A stretch of 64,000 bases of DNA from Rhizobium sp. NZLR1 (lineage in GTDB: Bacteria; Pseudomonadota; Alphaproteobacteria; Rhizobiales; Rhizobiaceae): the NCBI RefSeq assembly GCF_017357385.1, contig NZ_CP071632.1:2299501-2363500 (forward strand), given 5' to 3'. The notes under the pieces are model-generated. The model had not been told where the DNA came from and searched no databases. It saw only the letters and a list, made by a program, of their open reading frames with translations. Below are positions 18,177 to 27,853 of this stretch, in pieces. The position numbers and the translations under genes were made by a program. Position 1 is the stretch's first letter, and every line of letters starts with the position of its first letter.

Positions 18177-19223
18177 ATGCCGGAGATTCTCAATCTGGAC
18201 GACCTGCGGAAGCGCTATTCCAACGCTTCAGGCGCTGAGATGTTCGATCCGGAGTTTCGAAAGGTCGCCGAATTGGTCTTTGGCGAGGGGGATAGTCGCC
18301 AGGCGCCCTATAGCGGCGTTCCGACATTGCTGAAGGCCCCGTATCGTCCAGACGCCGCACCCGATTTTGCGGGTATGGACATTGCGCTTTTCGGAATACC
18401 GATGGATCTCGGGGTGACGAACCGATCGGGTGCGCGGTTCGGGCCGAGAGCCGTCCGCAATGTCGATCGGGTTGGGCCTTATGATCATGTTTTGCGGGCC
18501 GTCCCGACGGCGCATGCACGCATTGCCGATATCGGCGATGTCCCATTCAAAAGCCGCTTTGATCTTGCTGCCTCTCATGACGATATCGAAGGATTTGTCC
18601 GCAGGTTGGTAGAGGCGGACGTTGTGCCGCTTGCAGTCGGCGGCGACCACTCGGTCGGCCTTCCCATTCTCAAGGCCGTTGGCAGGGATCGACCTGTGGG
18701 GATGATCCACATTGACGCCCATTGTGACACTGGTGGTTCATTTGAGGGGTGCAAGTTCCATCATGGCGGACCGTTCCGCCAAGCGGTACTGGATGGTGTG
18801 CTTGATCCCAGGCGGACTGTCCAGATCGGAATTCGAGGGAATTCCGAGTATCTCTGGGAATTTTCCTATGCTTCCGGCATGACCGTCATACATGCCGAAG
18901 ACGTTGGCGATCTCGGCATAAAGGCCGTAATCGCAAAAGCGAGAGAGATCGTCGGATCGGGTCCAACCTACGTCAGCTTCGACGTCGACTCTCTGGATCC
19001 GGCATTTGCGCCTGGCACGGGAACGCCCGAGGTCGGTGGACTGACCTCCGCCCAGGCCCTTGGCATTTTGCGCGGTCTTATAGGGTTGGACATCGTCGGC
19101 GGCGACGTCGTCGAGATCGCTCCGCAATACGACCCAACGTCGAACACGGCGCAAATTGCCGCTCAGGTTCTATTCGAACTCCTCTGCCTTGCGGCCGAGG
19201 CAATCAAGGTTCGCGCGTCCTAG
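18177..19223 (+). CDS. ureohydrolase (agmatinase / guanidinobutyrase type), 348 aa
   Basis: Arginase-superfamily hydrolase with the dinuclear Mn ligands in the usual blocks: GGDHSV near residue 156, DAHCDT near 180 (D, H and D ligands) and SFDVDSLDPAFAPGTG near 268. It releases urea from a guanidino compound. The length and a 40-residue N-terminal extension fit agmatinases and guanidinobutyrases rather than arginase. GGAGG five bases before the ATG fixes the start; a GTG-like start further upstream would run through the operator. With an aminotransferase and a semialdehyde dehydrogenase downstream, 4-guanidinobutyrate (giving GABA) is the tidiest substrate; agmatine is possible. Substrate is inference. 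Confidence 0.9.
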   Translation: MPEILNLDDLRKRYSNASGAEMFDPEFRKVAELVFGEGDSRQAPYSGVPTLLKAPYRPDAAPDFAGMDIALFGIPMDLGVTNRSGARFGPRAVRNVDRVGPYDHVLRAVPTAHARIADIGDVPFKSRFDLAASHDDIEGFVRRLVEADVVPLAVGGDHSVGLPILKAVGRDRPVGMIHIDAHCDTGGSFEGCKFHHGGPFRQAVLDGVLDPRRTVQIGIRGNSEYLWEFSYASGMTVIHAEDVGDLGIKAVIAKAREIVGSGPTYVSFDVDSLDPAFAPGTGTPEVGGLTSAQALGILRGLIGLDIVGGDVVEIAPQYDPTSNTAQIAAQVLFELLCLAAEAIKVRAS

Positions 19224-19299
19224 CAATCGGCTGGATGTCGCGAAGTCTGCAACCGCCTTGCTTGGGAATAGGGCAGGGCGCAAAAAGGGGAATAGAGAC

Positions 19300-20142
19300 A
19301 TGCAACTATCAAAGCTTTTGTTGACGTCCGCTCTGCTCGGCGTCATGTCGGCCGGCGCTGCCACCGCGCAGACAAAACCAACCGAGATCACAATTGCGAC
19401 CGAGGGCGCGTACGAGCCCTGGAATTTTACCGGTCCTGACGGCAAGCTCGCGGGGTTCGAGATCGATCTCGCCAATGACCTTTGCGCCCGCATGAAGATC
19501 AAATGCACCATCGTGGCCCAGGACTGGGACGGGCTGATTCCGTCGCTCAATGCCAAGAAGTTCGACGCCATCATGGCCTCGATGATCGTAACCGAAAAGC
19601 GTCTGGCGGTCATCTCGTTCAGCAAGCCCTACGCCCCGACCGCCGCCGCATTCATGGTCGACAAAACCGGTCCTCTGGCAGATTTGCCGGGGACGGGGAC
19701 GACGGTCGACCTTGCCGCAGACAAGGCGAAGGTCGAGCAGGAATTGCAGCCGCTTCGAGACGCCCTCAAAGGCAAGGCCGTGGGCGCCCAGGTTTCAACG
19801 GCGAACGCAGCTTTTCTCGACGCCTATTTCAAGGGCGTTGTCGATCCAAGAGAATACAAGACCGTCGAGCAACATGACCTGGACCTCCAGGCCGGTCGCA
19901 TCGACGCCGTGGTTGCCCAGAAAACGTCATTGACTGCAACCCTCGGAAAGGACGACTTCAAAGACTACAAGATCGCCGGCCCGACCTTCAAAGGCGGAGT
20001 CTTCGGACAGGGGATCGCGGCGGGTATCCGCAAGGACGATACAGTCTTGAAGTCGATGTTCGACGCTGCGATCGACGCGGCGGAAGCGGACGGCACGATC
20101 AACAAGCTTGCGCAGAAGTGGATCAAGACATCTCTTGATTGA
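19300..20142 (+). CDS. amino-acid ABC transporter substrate-binding protein, 280 aa
   Basis: Periplasmic binding protein of the family 3 type. A Sec signal peptide ends near SAGAATA-Q (about residue 23). The mature part begins with EITIATEGAYEPWNFTGPDG and holds GFEIDLANDLCARM, the family hallmark. Two Rossmann-like lobes follow. It delivers the substrate to the permeases at 15844 and 16542. AAAGGGGA lies upstream of the ATG. It belongs to the plus-strand catabolic operon, 76 bases after the ureohydrolase. Confidence 0.9.
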   Translation: MQLSKLLLTSALLGVMSAGAATAQTKPTEITIATEGAYEPWNFTGPDGKLAGFEIDLANDLCARMKIKCTIVAQDWDGLIPSLNAKKFDAIMASMIVTEKRLAVISFSKPYAPTAAAFMVDKTGPLADLPGTGTTVDLAADKAKVEQELQPLRDALKGKAVGAQVSTANAAFLDAYFKGVVDPREYKTVEQHDLDLQAGRIDAVVAQKTSLTATLGKDDFKDYKIAGPTFKGGVFGQGIAAGIRKDDTVLKSMFDAAIDAAEADGTINKLAQKWIKTSLD

Positions 20143-20266
20143 TTAAGCAGTCAAGCTCCCATTCCGGCAGCGATTGGCGGCCGGTGCACCGAGAGGTCGC
20201 ACCGGCAGCCGGGCGAAGCTTTGCCAAACGTCGCCGTCGAAACACACCTACATCTGGAGAACCATT

Positions 20267-21649
20267 GTGACCATCCTTCTCAACTCCGTTGAATCCCGCG
20301 ACGCCGCGTTTGTTCTTCATCCCTATACCAACGCCTCGCAACATCTGAAGGACGGCCCGCTGGTGATCGCCAGGGGTGAGGGGATCCACATCTTCGACAA
20401 CGAAGGCAATAAGTACATCGAAGGTCTTGGGGGGCTGTTTTGTGCGTCGCTGGGCTTTAGCGAACAACGTCTGGTCGACGCGGCAACCCGCCAAATGAAA
20501 GAATTGCCGTTCTATCACAGCTTCGGCGGCAAAACGCATGAGACCGCCGTCGAGCTTGCCGAACGGCTCATTCAGCTTTCACCGGTGCCGATGTCGAAAG
20601 TGTTCTTTGCCAATTCGGGTTCCGAGGCCAACGACACGGCCATGAAGCTTGTTTGGTATTATCACAATGCGATAGGCATGCCGGAAAAGAAGAAGATCAT
20701 CTCACGCATGCGGGCTTACCACGGTGTCACCATCGCTTCGGCGAGCCTGACCGGACTCCCGAACAACCACCGCGATTTCGATCTGCCGATCGATCGGGTA
20801 CTGCATACGGATTGCCCGGAGTTTTATCGCTATGGCCGCCCGGGCGAAACGGAGGAAGAATTCGCGACGCGCTGTGCCACCGCGCTTGAACAGATGATCC
20901 TTGCCGAGGGACCGGAAACCATCGGCGCATTCTTCGCCGAGCCATTGATGGCTTCCGGCGGCTGCATCGTTCCGCCGCCAACCTATTACGAGAAGATCCA
21001 GGCGATCCTCAAAAAATACGACGTACTGCTGATCGCCGATGAAGTCATCTGTGGCTTTGGCAGGCTGGGCACGATGTTCGGGTCCGAAAGCTTCGGGCTT
21101 CAGCCGGATATGATCGTCATGGCAAAGCAGCTTTCGGCGGCCTATCAGCCGATATCCGCACTGATGATCAACGAAAAGATCCATTCCGCAGTCGTTGCCG
21201 AGAGCGAGAAAATCGGAACATTCGGCCATGGTTTCACCTATAGCGGCCATCCCGTTGCGACTGCGGTGGCCCTGGAAACCTTGAAAATCTACGAGGAACG
21301 CGACATCGTTGGCCATGTCCGGAACATCGCCCCGCTGTTCCAGCGGCGGTTGAACGAACTTCGCGACCATCCGCTCGTCGGCAACGCCCGCGGTCGCGGC
21401 CTCATCGGGACCCTCGAACTGGTTCGCAACAAGGAAACGAAAGAACAGTTCAAGCCAACGGACGGCATCGCCATTCACGCAGGCAAACAGGCCCAGGTCC
21501 ATGGCGTCATCACGCGTGCCCTTGGCGACAATTATTCACTTTGCCCGCCGCTTATCATCACTGAAGCACAGATCAACGACTTGTTCGACCGCTCCACTCG
21601 GGCGTTAGATGACACGTACACCTGGGCGAGGGCGACCGGCCTCTATTGA
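20267..21649 (+). CDS. class III (omega-amino acid) aminotransferase, 460 aa
   Basis: PLP enzyme of the GabT/SpuC group. Seen are the PLP phosphate region NSGSEANDTAMK near residue 112, the conserved Asp of LIADEVICGFGR near 253, and the Schiff-base Lys in IVMAKQLSAAY near 285. The start is a GTG at 20267 with CTGGAGA upstream; there is no ATG that keeps the family's N-terminus. The family moves an amino group from a terminal amine (GABA, putrescine, beta-alanine) to pyruvate or 2-oxoglutarate. In this operon the likely reaction is GABA to succinate semialdehyde. The residues after the Lys (SAAYQPISAL) differ from SpuC (TSGYIPMG), so the exact substrate is open. Confidence 0.88.
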   Translation: MTILLNSVESRDAAFVLHPYTNASQHLKDGPLVIARGEGIHIFDNEGNKYIEGLGGLFCASLGFSEQRLVDAATRQMKELPFYHSFGGKTHETAVELAERLIQLSPVPMSKVFFANSGSEANDTAMKLVWYYHNAIGMPEKKKIISRMRAYHGVTIASASLTGLPNNHRDFDLPIDRVLHTDCPEFYRYGRPGETEEEFATRCATALEQMILAEGPETIGAFFAEPLMASGGCIVPPPTYYEKIQAILKKYDVLLIADEVICGFGRLGTMFGSESFGLQPDMIVMAKQLSAAYQPISALMINEKIHSAVVAESEKIGTFGHGFTYSGHPVATAVALETLKIYEERDIVGHVRNIAPLFQRRLNELRDHPLVGNARGRGLIGTLELVRNKETKEQFKPTDGIAIHAGKQAQVHGVITRALGDNYSLCPPLIITEAQINDLFDRSTRALDDTYTWARATGLY

Positions 21650-21666
21650 GTGAAGGAACCGACGAT

Positions 21667-23259
21667 ATGCGAAACTTCGAATTGCCTGGACGATCGATGG
21701 CTGTCGGCCGCAGCGGAATGGCGGCAACATCCCACCCGATGGCGACCTTGACCGCCATCGACATACTCAAAGCCGGCGGCAAGGCGATAGACGCTGCCGT
21801 GGGTGCCTGCGCCGTGCAATGCGTCGTCGAGGCTGGTTCCACCGGCATAGGCGGCGATTGCTTTGCGTTGCTGTCATCAAACGGAAATGATGATGTCGTT
21901 GCCTATAATGGCTCGGGACGCACACCGGCGGTGGCGCATTTCGACTGGTTTCGGGAAAACGGGATCGCTTCGATCGAGCGATCGTCGCCGCATGCAGTGA
22001 CGGTTCCTGGTGCGGTGGACGCGTGGACGCGTCTCGTTGCCGATCATGGAAGAATGTCGCTGTCAGAAATCCTTGCACCCGCAATTGCACTGGCTCGCGA
22101 CGGTTATGCAATCACACCGCGGGTCGCCGCCGACCTCTCGAAGCAAACTGATTTGCTACTGCGCGATCCTTCGACACGCCGCATTTTCCTGGTCGACGAT
22201 CAGGCTCCGCAGGTCGGATCGGTTCAACGTCAGTCGGAACTGGCACAGACACTGGAAACGATTGCAGCTTCGGGCCGGGACGGCTTCTATCGCGGCGCGG
22301 TGGCGGACGACATGGTGACACGGCTGAATTCGCTTGGCGGCCTTCATACACGCGAGGATTTTGCGTCTGCGGCTGGCGAATATGTCAAGCCTGTCAGCGC
22401 AACATATCGAGGATGGACGGTGCATGAATGTCCGCCGAACGGGCAGGGCATCGTCGCACTGATGATCCTGAAGATCCTGGAGCGCTTTGAACGCAAAGGC
22501 GATCCGCTTGATGTCGACAATCTGCACATCGAAGTCGAGGCCACTCGGCTGGCTTATGCCGCCCGTGATCGTTGGGTCGCCGACGCTGCGGTCTCAGTTG
22601 TTCCGGTCGATTTCCTCTTGTCCGAGGAACTTGCCGACAGTCTTGCCGCCGAGATCGACATGAATAGGGTCGCCGACGCCGGGGCGGCCATCGACGGCGT
22701 CGAGCATTCAGACACCGTTTACATTTCGGTCGTCGACAAGGACCGAAATGTAGCCAGCTTCATCAACTCGATCTTCCATCCCTACGGAAGCGGCTTGATG
22801 GCTCCGAACTGTGGCGTCTTGTTCCACAATCGTGGACAGAGTTTCAGTTTGAAGCAGGGCCATCCGAACGCGATAGGGCCGCGCAAGAGGCCCATGCACA
22901 CGATCATCCCAGGCCTGGTCACACGCCATGGCAAAACTGTTTTGTCATTCGGCGTCATGGGGGGACACTATCAGGCGATGGGCCACGCCCACTTCCTCAC
23001 CAAGCTTTTTGATTTCAATTTGGACATTCAAACGGCAATCGATTTACCTCGTCTCTTTCCGCTTCCTGGCACGGCGACGATCGAGGCCGAAGCACTTCTC
23101 CGTACCTCGATCGGTCCTGATCTTGAAGCGCGCGGTTTCAAGGTTACCGCTCCGAATTGGGCGATCGGCGGCGCCCAGGCAATCTGGATTGACGATCAAC
23201 ACAATACGCTGTTGGGCGCCTCCGATCATCGAAAAGATGGCTGCGCGCTCGGCTACTGA
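21667..23259 (+). CDS. gamma-glutamyltransferase family protein (YwrD-like), 530 aa
   Basis: Ntn-hydrolase of the GGT family. Residues 26-60 carry the usual start (PMATLTAIDILKAGGKAIDAA, GGDCF). The autocleavage site is HSDTVYISVVD, where the Thr after Asp becomes the nucleophile of the small subunit, and the GSG loop follows (FHPYGSG). No signal peptide, unlike secreted GGTs, so it works in the cytoplasm. The ATG at 21667 has GAAGGA upstream; a TTG at 21646 overlapping the previous gene is a weaker choice. It may remove a gamma-glutamyl group from an imported gamma-glutamyl amine or amide, feeding the ureohydrolase or aminotransferase; that is inference. Confidence 0.88.
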   Translation: MRNFELPGRSMAVGRSGMAATSHPMATLTAIDILKAGGKAIDAAVGACAVQCVVEAGSTGIGGDCFALLSSNGNDDVVAYNGSGRTPAVAHFDWFRENGIASIERSSPHAVTVPGAVDAWTRLVADHGRMSLSEILAPAIALARDGYAITPRVAADLSKQTDLLLRDPSTRRIFLVDDQAPQVGSVQRQSELAQTLETIAASGRDGFYRGAVADDMVTRLNSLGGLHTREDFASAAGEYVKPVSATYRGWTVHECPPNGQGIVALMILKILERFERKGDPLDVDNLHIEVEATRLAYAARDRWVADAAVSVVPVDFLLSEELADSLAAEIDMNRVADAGAAIDGVEHSDTVYISVVDKDRNVASFINSIFHPYGSGLMAPNCGVLFHNRGQSFSLKQGHPNAIGPRKRPMHTIIPGLVTRHGKTVLSFGVMGGHYQAMGHAHFLTKLFDFNLDIQTAIDLPRLFPLPGTATIEAEALLRTSIGPDLEARGFKVTAPNWAIGGAQAIWIDDQHNTLLGASDHRKDGCALGY

Positions 23260-23277
23260 CAGCAATGGAGAACGAGT

Positions 23278-24714
23278 ATGGCGGCATATCCGGATACCCA
23301 ACTTTATATCAATGGCCACTGGAGGGACGGCTCTGACGAGAGTCTGACCATCGTCAATCCCGCCTCGGGCGAGGTCATCGGCCGCGTTTCAAATGCCAGC
23401 AAGGGTGATCTCGACGAAGCGCTTTCGGCCGCCACCGCCGGGTTTGAACACTGGCGGCAAGTCAGCGCGTTCGAGCGGGCAAAACTCATGCACGACGCCG
23501 CCAAGATCCTGCGGGACCGCTCCCAGGCGATCGCGCGCGTAATGACGTTGGAGCAGGGCAAACCGCTAGCTGAATCCAAGGCGGAAACCGCGGGAGCTGC
23601 AGACACCATCGACTGGTTTGCCGAAGAGGCGCGTCGTGCCTACGGCCGTTTGATCCCGCCGCGGGCGACCCATATCAGGCAGATGGTCGTCAAGGAGCCT
23701 GTCGGCCCGGTGGCGGCCTTCAGTCCGTGGAATTTTCCATTGAATCAGGCCGTACGGAAAGTTTCGGCGGCCCTTGCAGCCGGCTGCTCGATTATCTTGA
23801 AGGGGCCGGAGGAGACGCCGGCAAGCTGCGCTGAACTCGTTCGCGCCTTTGCTGATGCGGGCCTGCCGGCGGGCGTGCTCAATCTCGTTTTTGGAGTTCC
23901 CGCCGATATTTCGAACTATCTTATTCCGCACCCGGTTATCCGGAAAATCTCCTTCACGGGATCGAGCGTGGTCGGAAAGCAGCTGGCCTCGCTGGCCGGC
24001 GCCCACATGAAGCGCGTGACGATGGAACTCGGGGGCCACGCGCCGGCTCTCGTTTTCGATGACGCCGATATCGATCTGGCGGTCAGACTGTTGGCCGGTG
24101 CGAAGTTTCGAAACGCCGGTCAGGTCTGCGTGGCACCGACACGGTTCCTCATCCAGGAAAGCGTCTATGAAAGATTTCTCGATGGCCTGGTAAAGGCGGC
24201 CGAGGCAATCAACGTCGGCGATGGATTGAGCGATGGTGTCACCATGGGGCCGCTTGCCAATGCGCGAAGGGTCGAGGCCATGGAAGCGCTGACAGCCGAC
24301 GCGGTTATGCGCGGCGCGAAGATCGCAACCGGCGGCAAAAGGATTGGCAATCTCGGCAATTTCTTCCAGCCGACAGTTCTGACCGACGCTCCACAAGATG
24401 CGCGCGTCCTGAGCGAAGAACCGTTTGGTCCGCTTGCGATTGTCAGTGCCTTTTCAGACTACGCTTCTGCCGTTGCCGAAGCCAATCGCTTGCCATACGG
24501 GCTTGCGGCATATGCCTACACGACCTCTGCAAAGACCAGTGCCGGCCTTGCGCGCGATATCGAAAGCGGCATGCTGTCGATCAATCATCATGGACTGGCG
24601 CTGCCAGAGCTACCCTTCGGCGGCATAAAGGATTCCGGCTACGGTTCGGAAGGCGGTACCGAAGCGATGGAGAGCTATTTCAATACAAAGCTCGTAACCG
24701 AGGCGGTTGGTTAG
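23278..24714 (+). CDS. NAD(P)-dependent succinate-semialdehyde-type dehydrogenase, 478 aa
   Basis: Aldehyde dehydrogenase superfamily, GabD subgroup. Seen are the N-x-x-x-P cofactor segment (SPWNFPLNQ near 153), FTGSSVVGK near 225, the general base Glu in MELGGHAP near 251 and the catalytic Cys in NAGQVC near 285. The C-terminal PFGGIKDSGYGSEGG is as in succinate-semialdehyde dehydrogenases. It oxidises an omega-semialdehyde to the acid, probably succinate semialdehyde to succinate for the TCA cycle. It is the last gene of the operon, 18 bases after the GGT-like gene. Confidence 0.88.
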   Translation: MAAYPDTQLYINGHWRDGSDESLTIVNPASGEVIGRVSNASKGDLDEALSAATAGFEHWRQVSAFERAKLMHDAAKILRDRSQAIARVMTLEQGKPLAESKAETAGAADTIDWFAEEARRAYGRLIPPRATHIRQMVVKEPVGPVAAFSPWNFPLNQAVRKVSAALAAGCSIILKGPEETPASCAELVRAFADAGLPAGVLNLVFGVPADISNYLIPHPVIRKISFTGSSVVGKQLASLAGAHMKRVTMELGGHAPALVFDDADIDLAVRLLAGAKFRNAGQVCVAPTRFLIQESVYERFLDGLVKAAEAINVGDGLSDGVTMGPLANARRVEAMEALTADAVMRGAKIATGGKRIGNLGNFFQPTVLTDAPQDARVLSEEPFGPLAIVSAFSDYASAVAEANRLPYGLAAYAYTTSAKTSAGLARDIESGMLSINHHGLALPELPFGGIKDSGYGSEGGTEAMESYFNTKLVTEAVG

Positions 24715-25413
24715 CGGACCACCGATCCACGCGGTAACGTTGGGCGCGGGAAGGGCACGCCGCTCGGCAAACCTTCCGCCCCATAACTCGGTTCAACTTT
24801 GCAGAATTGCCTTTCGGATGAGCCTGTCTCTGACGATTTCAAACACCGCTCAGTCGACCGATCGCCTTGTGCCGCACCGACGCCGCGCCGCCAGTGCCGA
24901 TACGGTTCAGCAGCCGGCGCACCTGCCGCTCGCTCAAGTCGAGTACATGCGCGGCCGTCACCATCGTCATGCGGCCGGCGATTACTTTCGTCAAAATCTC
25001 GATCCGCTGCAGATCACGCTCGCTCATCGCAATCAGACCCATCTGCAATCTCCCTGGCGTCATTCAGACGCGGGGAGTGTGACATTCCAACTTTGCAAAA
25101 ACAGGACACTTTAACTTTGTGGCTACATATGAATATCGCATAAGATGGATTATGGAACAATAAGATGTCATCTGATTACAATCACATACCGTCGTCATCC
25201 ATCTCAGCGTCCAACTCTTTCAAACCAATCCTCGCGAATTTGCCTTTTGAAGCACATCTTCGGTTTCATCTCCGGACCTTCCCTCGTAAAGCGGCTAAGC
25301 ATTGCCCACAGACTGCTTCGAGACCCATGTCTCTGACGATGCGCGCTTGGCGACAACGGGGTCAGCGATTGCTTCGAAGCATTCGATGGAAAGCCGCCCG
25401 TGGCTCGACGCGG
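24715..25413. other. gene-poor region with decayed IS
   Basis: These 699 bases hold only the transposase fragment at 24839-25063 and AT-rich flanks. The words CAACTTTGCA occur at both sides (about 24790 and 25085) and may be old IS-end material. A 92-codon frame at 25165-25443 has no recognisable protein features and runs into the 3' end of the MscS gene; I do not call it. Confidence 0.5.
24839..25063 (-). pseudogene. ISNCY-type transposase, N-terminal fragment
   Basis: The frame codes for MGLIAMSERDLQRIEILTKVI, a helix-turn-helix (TMVTAAHVLDLSERQVRRLL), and GGAASVRHKAIGR, the start of ISNCY-family transposases common in rhizobia. It then stops after a few unrelated residues, so about 400 residues including the catalytic core are gone. 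The fragment lies just behind the catabolic operon and may mark an old boundary of it. Confidence 0.75.
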
Positions 25414-27564
25414 TTACTCCTCAGGTGTTGGGATGACTTTTGATGGCCGTTGTAGTTCCGCGGCGGCGGCGGAGGCTATTGCATCTCCCGTCCCGCTGGA
25501 AACATGAACCGTCGGAGTTGCAAACTGGATGCCTTTTTCCGCGAATGTCTTCCTGAGCATGGCGAGGGCCTTCCGGCGAACGCCGAATTGTTCGCCGGGT
25601 TTCGCCATGAACTTCAGCCGAATTTGTACACCGTAATCGGCCATCTGCTCGATCCCCTGCATTTTCAAGGGCTCGATGATGTTGGGCCCGAGTTCGGCAT
25701 CCTCCAGAAGCTCGACGCCGATGCGCTTGATGGTCTTGCGGACCTCCTCAAGGTCGCTGTCATAGTTCAGGGTAAGAGTAATGATATCGATCACCCAGTC
25801 GCGGCTCAGATTTTGCACCGCGCCGAGTTCGCCGAAGGGAACGATGGTGACTGGACCGCGATGATGTCGCAGGCGGATGGATCGTAGCGAGAAACCTTCG
25901 ACCGTCCCTTTGTATTTTGCTGCCTGAATGTACTCACCGATGCGAAAGGCATCGTCGAACAGATAAAAGACGCCGGAGATGATGTCCTTGACGAGTGTTT
26001 GTGCACCGAAACCGACGGCTATGCCGACGACGCCAGCGCCCGCCAGCAGCGGTCCGATCTGAATGCCGACCGCATCCAGGATCATCAGGAAACCGACAGC
26101 CCCGATCGCCAGAAACAGCACGTTGCGAAGGATCGGAAGCAGGGTATTCAACCGCTGACGCCGGCGCACGTCGGGTCCGTCCTGATGCCCAGCCTCCGCA
26201 CTTCGCGACGCCACCGCCATCTGACTGTCGATCAGCGTGCTTGCGAGCTTCCAGATGACATCGGTCACCAGCAGCACGATAACGATGCGGATCCCTGCGC
26301 GGATCAAACGTGTGGTCACCGTCTCGGCTGCGGCAAGGTCACTGAGATTGACATCCCACGAACGGGCAATGAGCAGCGCGGCGACCACGATGAGGCCGTT
26401 ACGCAGCGTTTGCATGATGACCACCGACCATCCGACGATGGCCGGATCTTCGACGGCGTGCTCGCCGCCGGATCGTATAATGCGACCAATGATATCACGA
26501 GCCACGGAAACAGTAAGCGGCAGAAGCGTCATGACGATCACTGTCCAGAATGCTCCGCGGAGCCCGGACACCCATAACAGCCACGACAGCATGATGCTCG
26601 CGCTGAAGCCGACACAGACCAGGCGGTTCACCGGCGGCCCATCAGAACGAAAATGCCGCAGCCAAATCATGGCGACCAGCGTGATTGAAACGACACCGAG
26701 CCACGCCGCGGTAAAAAGGTCGACCAGGATGGGTGAAGCCCCGATGGTCTGGAATACTTCGATGATCGCCCAGCCAGCCGCCAGCACGGCGACGATTGCG
26801 AGGAGCCAGTAGTACCAGAACCACGCAAGCGAGGTGGCAAGCGTCAGAAGCCGCATGTGCGGCAGCCGTGCGCCGGGCGCGATGACAATGCGGCCCACAA
26901 GCACGCCGAGGCGCACCATCAGCGCCGCTGATAGCAGAATGAGCGCAATATCGCGAAAGACGGCAGGCCAAGGAAAGAGGATAAACGCGCCGAGGCTTCC
27001 GATCAGATAACCGACCAACGCGAGAAGGCCCATTGAAAGCCGGCTCGCATGGAGCTTGATCCGCTGCCGCACGGTGTCGGCAGGCGCGGTCAGCACAAAA
27101 TGAAGCAGCCCTCGCCCGGACCACCAGGCAACGCGCTGCGCAGCGAATCCGCCTGCTATGAAGAGGGTAACCGCCAGGATCAGTCCGACGGCATCGATAC
27201 GATCATCCGTTTGGAAGACCCGGATCGCCGTTTGGATCTGTCCCGGAAGGGTCGGGACTGCATCGACGAGTATGAGCAACCTTTGGCGCAAATCCTGTAA
27301 TGCAGTGGCAATCGACGGCGGTGCCGCCTCCTGCGGTGCCGCTGCCGGTTGCGCCGGTTCCTGAGTGCCGGGGACGATCCGATTGACCAGCGCGCGTCCG
27401 GCATCATCATTCGGCAATTCGATGATAACACGGATCGGTCCCGAGGAACCGGTCGGTTCGGCCGCTGTGGCGGCCGTTACGCTCGCGAGCAGAAGCGTCG
27501 AAAATACCACCGTCAGGACTATGGACACTCTGCCGAAAAAATGACGGTTGTCGTTGATGCGCAT
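25414..27564 (-). CDS. MscS family mechanosensitive channel, large type, 716 aa
   Basis: Starts with a Sec signal peptide (to about ASVTAATAAEP) and a periplasmic stretch with a P/A-rich linker. About ten membrane helices follow, then the MscS pore helix (GPLLAGAGVVGIAVGFGAQTLVKD) and the cytosolic beta domain (LRSIRLRHHRGPVTIVPFGELG, RDWVIDIITLTLNYD). It opens on membrane tension to release solutes during hypo-osmotic shock. A longer in-frame start exists at 27642, but the ATG at 27564 puts the signal peptide at the N-terminus. Transcribed alone. Confidence 0.9.
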   Translation of the reverse strand: MRINDNRHFFGRVSIVLTVVFSTLLLASVTAATAAEPTGSSGPIRVIIELPNDDAGRALVNRIVPGTQEPAQPAAAPQEAAPPSIATALQDLRQRLLILVDAVPTLPGQIQTAIRVFQTDDRIDAVGLILAVTLFIAGGFAAQRVAWWSGRGLLHFVLTAPADTVRQRIKLHASRLSMGLLALVGYLIGSLGAFILFPWPAVFRDIALILLSAALMVRLGVLVGRIVIAPGARLPHMRLLTLATSLAWFWYYWLLAIVAVLAAGWAIIEVFQTIGASPILVDLFTAAWLGVVSITLVAMIWLRHFRSDGPPVNRLVCVGFSASIMLSWLLWVSGLRGAFWTVIVMTLLPLTVSVARDIIGRIIRSGGEHAVEDPAIVGWSVVIMQTLRNGLIVVAALLIARSWDVNLSDLAAAETVTTRLIRAGIRIVIVLLVTDVIWKLASTLIDSQMAVASRSAEAGHQDGPDVRRRQRLNTLLPILRNVLFLAIGAVGFLMILDAVGIQIGPLLAGAGVVGIAVGFGAQTLVKDIISGVFYLFDDAFRIGEYIQAAKYKGTVEGFSLRSIRLRHHRGPVTIVPFGELGAVQNLSRDWVIDIITLTLNYDSDLEEVRKTIKRIGVELLEDAELGPNIIEPLKMQGIEQMADYGVQIRLKFMAKPGEQFGVRRKALAMLRKTFAEKGIQFATPTVHVSSGTGDAIASAAAAELQRPSKVIPTPEE

Positions 27565-27853
27565 GTAGCCGTGGTCCCCGCGACGTTGGCGTCGCTTCTG
27601 CTTGGTTGGTAGAAACTTCGGACGTTGTGAAGCGTTGCACAATCAACGTCAATCGACGAACCCGTCTGACGGACGAAAGCCTAACGTTTGCCCCCGCGCG
27701 CAAATGGCCGCCGTTACCCGGAGATCCCTTCGACGGTGGCCTAAGCCCATGTTTTCAGGCTTGCAGAGGGGTGATGCGAGGATCAGCCACTGGCCGTCCG
27801 TGAACTCGTCGCATGATCACCGGCGATCAACGTTCCCTCGCCCCATCGGCGGC

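Noticed and set aside
25165..25443. 92-codon frame downstream of the IS remnant
   Set aside because: No ribosome site, low-complexity basic end, and it overlaps the 3' end of the MscS gene.
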